From positions 1-6,835 of the forward strand of contig JANXOO010000500.1 in the NCBI GenBank assembly GCA_025353525.1: a stretch of DNA of 6,835 nt, given 5' to 3'. Made by a program: the position numbers and the translations under genes. Under the pieces are notes generated by a model, which had not been told where the DNA came from, did no database searches, and worked only from the letters and a program-made list of their open reading frames with translations. How positions within the stretch are numbered: position 1 is the stretch's first letter; each line of letters starts with the position of its first letter. Below are positions 1 through 6,835 of this stretch, piece by piece. This DNA comes from Schlesneria sp. Its GTDB lineage: Bacteria; Planctomycetota; Planctomycetia; Planctomycetales; Planctomycetaceae.

Positions 1-1
1 G

Positions 2-303
<302 letters not shown>

Positions 304-307
<4 letters not shown>

Positions 308-1170
308 GCCTTCACAGTTGTCTTTACGAGGGAATCGTCAGCCATCGGCGGATTGCACCGGTCCGTCACGAATTTCGGTACCGGCTTTTTCTGATGTATC
401 TCGACCTGGACGAATTGCCGACGCTGTTTCGGGGTCGCTGGCTGTGGTCAGCCCATCGACCGAACCTCGCCTGGTTCCGGCGCGGAGATCACCTTGGTCC
501 TGCCAACGTGCCACTTGCCGAATCGGTTCGCGACCTTGTTGCTACCCGAACGGGCCATCGTCCGTGCGGCCCGATCCGTTTACTGACTCACTTTCGCTAC
601 TGCGGATTCGCGATGAATCCGATCAGTCTTTACTACTGTTTCGGCACCGACGAACAAATCGAGTTTTTCGTGGCCGAAGTCAACAATACCCCGTGGGGTG
701 AACAACATTGTTACGTGCTCGACAACCGTTCAAGCCTCGCCGCATCGGGCACAATCGTTGCACTATTCCGCAAATCAATGCACGTTTCGCCGTTTCTGGG
801 GATGGACTTTGACTACCGGTTTCGACTGACGCCACCGGATCAGACTTTGACTGTCCACATCAAGAACCTGCCCCGTCAACCGACCAATCGCGATCGGATC
901 TTCGACGCAACGCTCACGTTGAAACGCCGCGCATTCAGTGGACGCGGGCTCGCTTTCGTGTTGCTGAGGTATCCGTTGATGACCCTTCAGGTCTTTGCAG
1001 GAATCTACTGGCAAGCATTTCGGTTATGGCGAAAGCAGGTGCCGTACGTGCCGTATCCCGATCCAGATTCCGTGCATGCGTCCCGGTGCCAAAAAAACAG
1101 CCCTGATTTTGACAAGTCCACGTCACCCGACCTGGATGCAACCCACGAGTTGGAGCAATTCACTTTATGA
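304..1170 (+). CDS. DUF1365 family protein, CFA-synthase operon partner
   Basis: A 288-residue protein with the full conserved course of DUF1365: SCLYEG then VSHRR (5-16), [17 protein letters not shown] (22-38), WFRRGDHLG (57-65), [18 protein letters not shown] (89-106), YYCF (110-113), [16 protein letters not shown] (124-139), [14 protein letters not shown] (160-173), FDATLTL (200-206) and a C-terminal hydrophobic stretch around 216-236 followed by WQAFRLW (236-242). The biochemical function of the family is not settled. It is repeatedly found next to a flavin oxidoreductase and a CFA-type methyltransferase, and in Rhodobacter sphaeroides, as I recall it, a homologue lies in the singlet-oxygen stress regulon beside a CFA-like gene. 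The TTG start is chosen because AGGAGA precedes it and the first conserved block begins at residue 5. The last roughly 36 residues (after 252) are polar and look unconserved. The stop overlaps the next start by 4 bases (ATGA). The family call is firm; the molecular role is open. Confidence 0.9.
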
Positions 1171-2537
1171 GCAACCTGTCGACAGTCTCTGCTTCAACAA
1201 CAGTGCCGCCTGGTCCGTTCGATCGCCTCGCTCGCCGGATTGTGGCCGGACACCTCGCCGACATGCGGCATGGCGCGATCACGATTCACGATGCAATCGG
1301 CACCCGTACATTCGGTCAGGATTCCGGATTGCATGTGACGCTACACGTACACCGACCCCGATTCTACCGGCAGGCCGTCCTCGGGGGTTCGCTGTCGGTG
1401 GCAGAGTCATACCTGCGTGGTGATTGGGACTGTGACAACCTGACCGATCTGATTCGAATCTTTGCTCGTAGTCAGGAGACCACCAATCCGCTCGACCGCG
1501 GCTGGGCGCAACTGGCTAACTTCGGGCAGAAACTGTTTCACTGGTGGCACCGGAATACGCGTGCCGGCAGTCGTCGCAATATCGCGGCGCACTATGATTT
1601 GGGCAATGATTTTTATCGACTGTGGCTCGACGAAACCATGGCTTATTCCAGCGGTATCTTTCCCGCACCCGATGCGACAATGCGTGACGCATCGATCGAA
1701 AAATTCGACCGCGTCTGCCGTCACCTTGAACTTCGCCCGTCTGACGAAGTTCTTGAAATCGGAACCGGCTGGGGCGGTTTTGCCATCCATGCCGTCAGGA
1801 ATTACGGCTGTCGCGTGACAACGACGACGATCTCGCAACAACAATTCGATGTGGCCCAGGAACGAATCGCGGCTGCCGGTTTGCAAAGTCATATTTCACT
1901 GTTACTTTGCGACTATCGCGACCTGAAAGGACAATTTGACAAACTGGTTTCGATTGAAATGATCGAAGCAGTCGGACACAAGTTTCTCGACCAGTATTTT
2001 CGCAAATGCAGCGACCTGCTGAAACCGGACGGTTCAATGGTCCTGCAAGGGATCGTGATGCCGGAACGAGGTTATGCAACGTACCTGAAGTCGGTCGACT
2101 TTATTCAGCGTTATGTGTTCCCGGGCGGATGCCTGCCGTCGCTCGGATCGATCCTCGATTCAGTCGCCCGTGCGACCAATTTGCGACTGGCACGTGCCGA
2201 GGATTACGCTCCCCATTACGCGGAAACCTTGCGACGCTGGAGGCACGCGTTTCATCAGGAACTGGGCGAGGTGCACCGTCTGGGATACTCCCCGGAATTC
2301 GTCCGGTTGTGGAATTATTACCTGTGCTATTGCGAAGCCGCATTTGAAGAGCGATCTGTTGGCGTATTGCAGATTCAGTTCGACAAGCCCGAATGCCGCC
2401 GGGATCCGATTGATCGTGACAGGCGGGCTGATTCTGGCCGAGGCCGGTCGACACGAGACATGTCGCGCCCATCATTCATGGAACCTTCAAACTGTGAAGG
2501 GAGAGTTTTCGATGAGCATCTTGCAGCTCGGTATTGA
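1167..2537 (+). CDS. Cyclopropane-fatty-acid-phospholipid synthase family methyltransferase (first copy)
   Basis: 456 residues. An N-terminal lipid-binding-type domain (about 35-115, with [15 protein letters not shown] at 74-88) precedes a class I S-adenosylmethionine-dependent methyltransferase domain. Visible motifs are HYDLGNDFY (142-150), the cofactor loop [10 protein letters not shown] (195-204), DYRDL (252-256), SIEMIEAVG (262-270), [10 protein letters not shown] (316-325) and a C-terminal [10 protein letters not shown]. The family transfers a methylene or methyl carbon to the double bond of phospholipid acyl chains at the membrane. Aligned by motif to E. coli CFA synthase, Glu239 and Tyr317 correspond to Glu267 and Tyr351. 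Cys139 and His266 are replaced by Ser162 and Gln294, so the product may not be a plain cyclopropane. The ATG at 1167 overlaps the DUF1365 stop; a GGAG 11 bases upstream may help, but coupling seems likely. The last 41 residues (416-456) are Arg/Asp/Ser-rich and look unconserved. The stop lies 26 bases inside the next gene. Confidence 0.92.
   Translation: MSNLSTVSASTTVPPGPFDRLARRIVAGHLADMRHGAITIHDAIGTRTFGQDSGLHVTLHVHRPRFYRQAVLGGSLSVAESYLRGDWDCDNLTDLIRIFARSQETTNPLDRGWAQLANFGQKLFHWWHRNTRAGSRRNIAAHYDLGNDFYRLWLDETMAYSSGIFPAPDATMRDASIEKFDRVCRHLELRPSDEVLEIGTGWGGFAIHAVRNYGCRVTTTTISQQQFDVAQERIAAAGLQSHISLLLCDYRDLKGQFDKLVSIEMIEAVGHKFLDQYFRKCSDLLKPDGSMVLQGIVMPERGYATYLKSVDFIQRYVFPGGCLPSLGSILDSVARATNLRLARAEDYAPHYAETLRRWRHAFHQELGEVHRLGYSPEFVRLWNYYLCYCEAAFEERSVGVLQIQFDKPECRRDPIDRDRRADSGRGRSTRDMSRPSFMEPSNCEGRVFDEHLAARY
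2497..2503 (+). promoter_or_regulatory. Ribosome binding site fixing the start of the second methyltransferase
   Basis: AAGGGAG lies 8 bases before the ATG at 2512. The same frame is open much further upstream (to at least 2113), but that upstream part runs over the conserved end of the first methyltransferase gene and encodes nothing family-like, so this site decides the start. Confidence 0.75.
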
Positions 2538-3591
2538 TGCCGTCGAACGGGGTATGGTCCCCGATATCCTGACGCGAATTGCGATTCGCCAACTGTGTCG
2601 CGCGCGTCAGCGCGAATCGGATGAAGGTCGGATCGACATCACCGGTTCGTCGCTGTCTGCGTTTCGCGAATCGATGCGTTCGGGGCCGATTGCGCTTGTA
2701 CCCGACCTGGCAAACCGGCAGCACTATGAAGTTCCACAAGAGTTCTTCGCAGCAGTTCTGGGCCCGCGCCGCAAGTACAGTTGTTGTTACTTTCCCAACG
2801 AAAATTCGTCGTTGCAAGAAGCGGAAGAAGCCGCGTTGTCGGTGACCTGCCAGCGTGCGGAGATTGCCGACGGACAGCAAATTCTGGAACTTGGCTGCGG
2901 CTGGGGATCTCTCTCGTTATGGATGGCTGAGAAATACCCCGACAGCCGGATCACAGCGGTTTCAAACTCGCTTTCGCAACGGAATTTCATTGAAGCCGAA
3001 GCAACATTACGCGGTTTTAAAAACCTGCGCGTCATTACCGCCGACATGAACGATTTCTCGCCCGGTTCACAGGTCTTTGACCGGGTCGTCTCGGTAGAGA
3101 TGTTCGAGCACATGCGGAATTACGATCTTTTGCTAAAGCGAATCGAAACCTGGCTCAATTTGGAAGGCAAACTGTTCGTTCACATTTTCTGCCATCGCAG
3201 CCTGTCGTATCCCTTCGAGACGGAAGGAGCTGCCAACTGGATGGGACGCTATTTCTTTTCCGGCGGAATCATGCCGGCAGCCGATTTGCTAAACAGCTTC
3301 AATCGGGATTTGATGGTGAGTCATCGGTACGACTGGAACGGCCAACATTATCGTCGTACCGCGGACGCGTGGCTGTTGAACCTGGACACTCGTCGTAGTG
3401 AAGTCCTGGGGATTCTCGGTAAAGTCTACGGCAAAAAAGATGCAGGTCTCTGGCTGAACCGCTGGCGCATGTTCTTTCTGGCTGTCGCCGAGCTTTTTGG
3501 CTTTGCCGGGGGCGAGGAATGGTTCGTCGCGCATTACCTGATGGAACGCTCAAAATTCGGATCTGCCTGGTTCAGAACGGCGTCGATGTGA
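2512..3591 (+). CDS. SAM-dependent methyltransferase, CFA synthase family, coclaurine N-methyltransferase-like branch (second copy)
   Basis: 359 residues from the ATG with the strong ribosome site. It lacks the N-terminal lipid-binding domain of the upstream paralogue; the methyltransferase domain begins near HYEVPQEFF (71-79). Motifs: KYSCCYF (88-94), cofactor loop LELGCGWGSLS (125-135), AVSNSLSQR near 150, ITADMNDF, VVSVEMFEHMRNY (193-205), KLFVHIFCHR (220-229), MGRYFFSGGIMP and HYRRTADAWLLNLD (279-292). This pattern is typical of the bacterial relatives of plant coclaurine N-methyltransferase, usually annotated as CFA synthase family. By alignment to E. coli CFA synthase, Cys139, Glu239, His266 and Tyr317 are all kept, as Cys91, Glu199, His224 and Tyr280. 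The likely role is methyl or methylene transfer to an unsaturated lipid; a small-molecule or amine substrate cannot be excluded. Last gene of the overlapping run, followed by a 195-base gap. Confidence 0.9.
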   Translation: MSILQLGIDAVERGMVPDILTRIAIRQLCRARQRESDEGRIDITGSSLSAFRESMRSGPIALVPDLANRQHYEVPQEFFAAVLGPRRKYSCCYFPNENSSLQEAEEAALSVTCQRAEIADGQQILELGCGWGSLSLWMAEKYPDSRITAVSNSLSQRNFIEAEATLRGFKNLRVITADMNDFSPGSQVFDRVVSVEMFEHMRNYDLLLKRIETWLNLEGKLFVHIFCHRSLSYPFETEGAANWMGRYFFSGGIMPAADLLNSFNRDLMVSHRYDWNGQHYRRTADAWLLNLDTRRSEVLGILGKVYGKKDAGLWLNRWRMFFLAVAELFGFAGGEEWFVAHYLMERSKFGSAWFRTASM

Positions 3592-3620
3592 TATCACGAC
3601 AACGGATTTGCGGACCGATT

Positions 3621-3656
3621 CTGCCCGGATCCGGCAACGGTCTACCTTTCGGGCAG
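3621..3656 (+). terminator. Inverted repeat after the methyltransferase operon, weak terminator candidate
   Basis: CTGCCCG (3621-3627) pairs perfectly with CGGGCAG (3650-3656), and a G-T and an A-T pair extend the stem to nine. The loop is about 18 bases. Nested within the left part is the palindrome CCGGATCCGG (3625-3634), which would form a competing structure. No T-run follows, so a classical intrinsic terminator is not supported. The site lies 29 bases after the stop codon. Confidence 0.3.
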
Positions 3657-3694
3657 GTCGCTGACAGAGTGGGTGAGGCACCAGGAAGGCATTG

Positions 3695-3720
3695 AGCCAG
3701 TCGCCGTTTTTCAGCCAGTC
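3695..3720 (+). repeat. Short direct repeat AGCCAGTC x2, 18-base period
   Basis: AGCCAGTC occurs at 3695-3702 and again at 3713-3720, and each copy is followed within three bases by a run of five T. The 18-base spacing is not far from two helical turns, as for a tandem regulator site, but two 8-base copies can also arise by chance or slippage. It lies 67-92 bases before the DUF1295 start. Confidence 0.3.
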
Positions 3721-3773
3721 ATTTTTGCTCAGACGGTCACGTTACACTTTAACATTGTTTGACTTTCAGATCC

Positions 3774-3781
3774 GGAAAGGA
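3774..3781 (+). promoter_or_regulatory. Ribosome binding site of the DUF1295 gene
   Basis: GGAAAGGA lies 5 bases before the ATG at 3787. It supports this start, which also places the first hydrophobic segment immediately at the N-terminus. Confidence 0.6.
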
Positions 3782-3786
3782 TTCGA

Positions 3787-4569
3787 ATGCTTTTGCAAAC
3801 GATGTTGATCACGTTCGTGCTCATGATGTCGATCATGATCGGGATGTGGCTGTTAAGCGTCGCACTTCGTAATGCCAGTATTGTCGACCCGTTTTGGGGA
3901 ACGGGATTTGTCATCGTGGCATTTGTTGCGATGTTCCTGAATCCTGCTGCGGCCACGCGCGTTCAGATACTCGTTGGCCTCACCACGGCGTGGGGGCTGC
4001 GGCTTTCACTATATCTACTATGGCGTAACATGGGGCACGGTGAAGATCGGCGCTACGCCGCGATGCGAGACCACTATGGCCCTCGATTCTGGTGGCAAAG
4101 TCTGTTCATCGTCTTCCTGTTGCAAGGTGCCATCCTGTGGTTCGTTTCGCTCCCGATTCAGGTTGCTGTCGCTACGAATATCACTGCGTCGCCCGGTTGG
4201 CTCGATGGAGCAGGCATCGTACTTTGGGTGATCGGGTTCTACTTCGAAACGGCCGCAGATTGGCAACTGTCGAATTTTCGGTCTGATCCGGCCAATTCAG
4301 GTCGCGTGATGGATCGCGGTGTCTGGCGGTTGACTCGCCACCCAAACTACTTCGGAGACTTTTGCGTATGGTGGGGCCTCTACCTGATCTCTGTCAGCGG
4401 AGGCGGTTTCTGGACGATCGGAAGCCCGATGTTAATGTCACTGTTTCTGATGAAAATCTCGGGTGTGACGCTGCTCGAAAGCACCATCGCCGATCGCCGT
4501 CCGGAATACGCGAGTTACAAGATGCGCACGAACGCATTCTTTCCCGGCCCCCGAAGACCGGTTTCATAG
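3787..4569 (+). CDS. DUF1295 membrane protein, steroid 5-alpha-reductase-like superfamily
   Basis: 260 residues, strongly hydrophobic, with membrane segments roughly at 3-25, 38-52, 57-79, 104-129, 140-154, 191-205 and 208-230. Family hallmarks are SIVDPFWGTGF (31-41), WGLRLSLYLLWRN (69-81), ETAADWQLSNFR (154-165), the signature GVWRLTRHPNYFGD (178-191), LLES (229-232), RPEYASYK (238-245) and the terminal FFPGP (251-255). The last blocks resemble the C-terminal cofactor-binding part of 5-alpha-reductases and isoprenylcysteine methyltransferases. The family is mostly uncharacterised; NAD(P)H-dependent reduction of a lipid double bond in the membrane is the usual suggestion. It follows the CFA cluster on the same strand after 195 bases, so it may act on the same lipids, but co-transcription is not proven. 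Family call firm, function uncertain. Confidence 0.9.
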   Translation: MLLQTMLITFVLMMSIMIGMWLLSVALRNASIVDPFWGTGFVIVAFVAMFLNPAAATRVQILVGLTTAWGLRLSLYLLWRNMGHGEDRRYAAMRDHYGPRFWWQSLFIVFLLQGAILWFVSLPIQVAVATNITASPGWLDGAGIVLWVIGFYFETAADWQLSNFRSDPANSGRVMDRGVWRLTRHPNYFGDFCVWWGLYLISVSGGGFWTIGSPMLMSLFLMKISGVTLLESTIADRRPEYASYKMRTNAFFPGPRRPVS

Positions 4570-4589
4570 CCGCAACGCAGGGCTTTGTG

Positions 4590-4606
4590 GACCGGATATT
4601 CCGGTC
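4590..4606. terminator. Compact hairpin in the convergent gap, possible bidirectional terminator
   Basis: GACCGGA and TCCGGTC form a perfect 7-base stem around the 3-base loop TAT; two G-T pairs can extend it outward. It lies 20 bases after the DUF1295 stop and 53 bases beyond the stop of the facing gene, in the only gap between the convergent genes. Neither strand has a T-run next to it, so Rho-independent activity is uncertain. Confidence 0.4.
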
Positions 4607-4659
4607 TGGCAAACAGGACGAGTGCTAAACGTCGAAAAATGCAATTTGAATCGCGCAGT

Positions 4660-6835
4660 TCACGGAGTTTCAAGTGATCTGAGCAACTCGATGCGGTCAA
4701 ACAGTGCCGGGCCGCCGATTGCGGTCGGAGCAAATCCTGTGAGAGTGAATTCTCCAAAATCCTTCCACAGGTCGCGTGTTACGACCGTCCAGTTTGCCGG
4801 TGGATGCGTCGCGACCCCGACTGCTTGCCACGCCGTCAGATTTTTTCCGGCAAAATATCGGCGTAGCGGCTGTTCAGCCGGGGGCCACTGACCTCGGTCG
4901 GCCAGTTCCAGCATGATTCCGGCCGCCTGCGGTGCCTTCCATGCAAAACGAAGGTAGCGGTACTCACCCACGACAGGTTGCTCGCGAATGCGAAAGTCCC
5001 ATCCTGTGATTTGCGGAGAAAAACGTTGTGGCGGCGTGATTCGCAGACTCGACTCGCCCGAGTATTTGTCGGTGGTGATGAATTCAGCCGTTCCACTCCC
5101 TTCATTCAATGCCGTCGCAAGATTCCGATTGTCGTCAAGCAATACCATTTGTTGTTGTGGCTGTCGCAACCAGGCGATGATGTCAGCAGCATCTCGCGGA
5201 GTCACGGTTTTCACGAGGTCTTCCGGCATCATCGACACGGCAGACGCTTTTAATTCATCGACATCGTTTCGCAAAACAACCTGCTGCTTACCTTCGGGTT
5301 GCTTCAACGTGATGCTGGTCGGAGACTCGCTGGCAAGCAATCCGGCGATAGTTTGTCCACCCCTGGTTGTGACGATATATGTCATATACCCCGGTGAGAT
5401 CGTTGTGTTCGGTGCGAGAATATCCTTGATGACAGTCTCTTCCGCTCGTTGAAATTCAGAACTCAGGTCAGGCCCCACGGCGACGCCCGTTCCGTGCGCC
5501 TGATGACACTTGCCACAAATTTCGCGAAACGCTTTTTGACCGTGAGCCACATCCCGAGGTTCTTTTAACGCGGCAGCGTATTTCGGGAATGCGTCCAGCG
5601 AGCTGTCACTCAAAATCGGGAAAATGCGACCGGCTTTGGTGCGCACAGACTCGTCTTTGTCTTCCAAAAGCAGCGACCGTTGCACTGCCGAAAGAGCGCC
5701 CATCGGAACCAGCTTCTGCTCCAATGCATCGATCAGGGCAGGAATCCGGTCTCGACGCGAAAACACCGAATTGAGAATGGCTTCACTCAAGCGAGGCGTG
5801 GCCGACTGCAATCCGTCGATCAATGCCTCGGCAATCCCGGCATCGTCCTCTGCAGTCAGTTCTGCCACGGCGTCCAGTCGTATTTCCGTAGTCACGGTCG
5901 CGTCGTTTAACAAGGCCATCGATCGATTCAATCGGGCCTCGCGTTCAGCAGTCGACTCGATTCGCATCAGGCGGACAAGCGATACCGCCGCCGCTCGCAC
6001 GTCGGTCTCGTTATCCGAAGCCAGTCTCGCGAGTGCGGAACGCGCATCGTCGCTGATCCGGGTTTCAATCGAGCTGCTGAAACCGGCTTTGATCCCGCGC
6101 AAACATGTGGCTTGCAACGTGCCATCTTTGACTGCAGCAATCCCGATGATAGCGTCGCTTAACTCATGCACCTGCCGCTGGGCACCGATTGTAGAACACA
6201 GCGGTTCAACGATTGCCGTTGCCTGACCCAAGTCAGCCGGATTCGCAAGGAGTGCGTTCAGCATTTCGCCACATCGTCCCGAAAGCGAACTGAGGATCGC
6301 GGTTCTCATCCACAAGTCATTTCCATTTTGGCGAGCGAACCGGGTCAGGATCGGGAAAACGCGACGATCATGGCTTGCTCCAAGCGATAGTGCTAACTGA
6401 AGTCGTACATGAGGCGCCGCGTCGTCCGAAAGTCGCAGAGCTGCTTCAAGGAGTGCCGGTTCTGCGTCGAGCCGTGCCTCGGACAGCCTGAGCGCCAGTC
6501 GGCGAATTCCCGCGTCAGTGCTGCCCAATTGAACTTCCAGCACGTCTGACGTGAGTGTCCCAAGCCCTGCCAGAGTGTGTAACGCATTGATGACGGCGTC
6601 CGTCGAATCGGGAGTCGCTGTAATTCGAGCAACAGTCGCAGTCGCTTCGATTGCTTTTCTTTCAATGAGAAGTCGTCTGGCCGTCTGTCTCCGCCAGAGT
6701 CGCGGCGATCCGACTTCCATCGCAAGATTTTCAATTCCGAGTTGGCTCATATCATACGGTTTGGCAATTGAAGCGGCGTCGTTGACAATCCGCCAGATCC
6801 GACCGCGATCATTCCCGTTCGTCACACCGTATTGT
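4660..6835 (-). CDS. PVC-type c-haem domain protein with HEAT-like repeats (5' partial, N-terminus beyond the window)
   Basis: 724 residues are visible, numbered from the right edge (Gln1). The frame stays open to the edge, and the visible start reads QYGVTNGNDRGRIWRI, resembling the end of the putative membrane-bound dehydrogenase beta-propeller (TIGR02604-like) of Planctomycetes. The GTG at 6825 is therefore probably an internal Val. Residues about 25-400 are Ala/Leu/Asp-rich paired helices of HEAT type. The haem domain (TIGR02603-like) spans about 430-557: CGKCH at 440-444 attaches haem, with His444 the proximal ligand; GPDLS follows at 454-458; Met535/Met536 before Pro537 are candidates for the distal ligand. 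About 160 further residues (565-724), rich in Trp, Pro and beta-type sequence, may form a carbohydrate-binding-like sandwich. The protein is probably exported and acts in periplasmic oxidation of sugars or similar compounds; the substrate is unknown. It converges on the DUF1295 gene, so it is a separate transcription unit. Confidence 0.88.
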   Translation of the reverse strand, partial: QYGVTNGNDRGRIWRIVNDAASIAKPYDMSQLGIENLAMEVGSPRLWRRQTARRLLIERKAIEATATVARITATPDSTDAVINALHTLAGLGTLTSDVLEVQLGSTDAGIRRLALRLSEARLDAEPALLEAALRLSDDAAPHVRLQLALSLGASHDRRVFPILTRFARQNGNDLWMRTAILSSLSGRCGEMLNALLANPADLGQATAIVEPLCSTIGAQRQVHELSDAIIGIAAVKDGTLQATCLRGIKAGFSSSIETRISDDARSALARLASDNETDVRAAAVSLVRLMRIESTAEREARLNRSMALLNDATVTTEIRLDAVAELTAEDDAGIAEALIDGLQSATPRLSEAILNSVFSRRDRIPALIDALEQKLVPMGALSAVQRSLLLEDKDESVRTKAGRIFPILSDSSLDAFPKYAAALKEPRDVAHGQKAFREICGKCHQAHGTGVAVGPDLSSEFQRAEETVIKDILAPNTTISPGYMTYIVTTRGGQTIAGLLASESPTSITLKQPEGKQQVVLRNDVDELKASAVSMMPEDLVKTVTPRDAADIIAWLRQPQQQMVLLDDNRNLATALNEGSGTAEFITTDKYSGESSLRITPPQRFSPQITGWDFRIREQPVVGEYRYLRFAWKAPQAAGIMLELADRGQWPPAEQPLRRYFAGKNLTAWQAVGVATHPPANWTVVTRDLWKDFGEFTLTGFAPTAIGGPALFDRIELLRSLETP

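Larger units (their letters stand above)
3592..3786. other. Intergenic region between the second methyltransferase and the DUF1295 gene
   Basis: 195 bases without a convincing gene. The left half holds an inverted repeat (3621-3656) and the right half a pair of 8-base direct repeats (3695-3720). The last 60 bases are AT-richer than the surroundings and are a reasonable place for a promoter of the downstream gene, but no clear sigma-70-type -35/-10 pair with normal spacing is seen. The region may separate two transcription units or allow partial read-through. Confidence 0.5.

Noticed and set aside
1407..1892. 161-codon reverse-strand frame inside the first methyltransferase gene
   Set aside because: Antisense to strongly conserved motifs and no recognisable protein family.
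2113..2511. Open frame extending about 400 bases upstream of the second methyltransferase, which could imply a much longer protein or a frameshift-made fusion with the first methyltransferase
   Set aside because: The region codes, in another frame, for conserved CFA-synthase motifs of the first enzyme. The extra residues look like no family, and a good ribosome site precedes the ATG at 2512.
2397..2537. Frameshift near the end of the first methyltransferase, suggested by its odd Arg-rich tail
   Set aside because: The alternative frames do not restore a family-like C-terminus (one stops quickly), and all core motifs up to FDKP (405-408) are intact in the called frame.
3725..3766. Possible promoter hexamers before the DUF1295 gene (TTGCTC, TACACT, TTGACT)
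   Set aside because: No pair has 16-18 base spacing; TTGACT lies so close to the ATG that no acceptable -10 follows.
5624..6226. 200-codon forward-strand frame opposite the HEAT-repeat region
   Set aside because: Composition dominated by Ser, Ala and Arg, as expected for the antisense of an Ala/Leu-rich helical repeat gene; no plausible ribosome site or domain.

Overview
The window looks like chromosomal DNA of a planctomycete (Planctomycetota, perhaps a Pirellulaceae-like lineage). The strongest clue is the reverse-strand gene at the right end. It combines the end of a putative dehydrogenase propeller, HEAT-like repeats and a CxxCH haem domain, an architecture typical of the Planctomycetes-Verrucomicrobia group. 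Base composition is moderately GC-rich and the genes are tightly packed. No RNA gene, mobile element, CRISPR array or transfer signature is visible.

Positions 2-3591 hold a tightly coupled forward-strand lipid-modification operon. It contains the C-terminus of a flavin (amine-oxidase-like) oxidoreductase, a DUF1365 protein starting at TTG, a full-length cyclopropane-fatty-acid synthase (CFA) family methyltransferase with an N-terminal lipid-binding-type domain, and a shorter second CFA-family methyltransferase of the coclaurine N-methyltransferase-like branch. Each gene overlaps the next (4, 4 and 26 bases). The operon promoter lies left of the window.

Positions 3592-3786 are non-coding and carry an inverted repeat and a short direct repeat. 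At 3787-4569 follows a DUF1295 membrane protein of the steroid 5-alpha-reductase-like superfamily, on the same strand with its own ribosome binding site. It is a plausible further member of the lipid pathway. A 90-base convergent gap (4570-4659) has a compact hairpin. From 4660 to the right edge the reverse strand encodes the haem/HEAT protein, whose N-terminus lies outside the window.

Working model (inference): the two S-adenosylmethionine-dependent enzymes methylate or methylenate unsaturated acyl chains of membrane phospholipids, and the flavoprotein, possibly with the DUF1295 protein, adds a redox step. The product could be a methyl-branched, cyclopropane or furan-type fatty acid. The two methyltransferases differ at positions that bind bicarbonate and the active centre in E. 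coli CFA synthase: the second keeps all four checked residues (Cys, Glu, His, Tyr), while the first has Ser and Gln in place of Cys and His. This suggests divided labour and is the most interesting point in the window. The haem protein is probably an unrelated neighbour.
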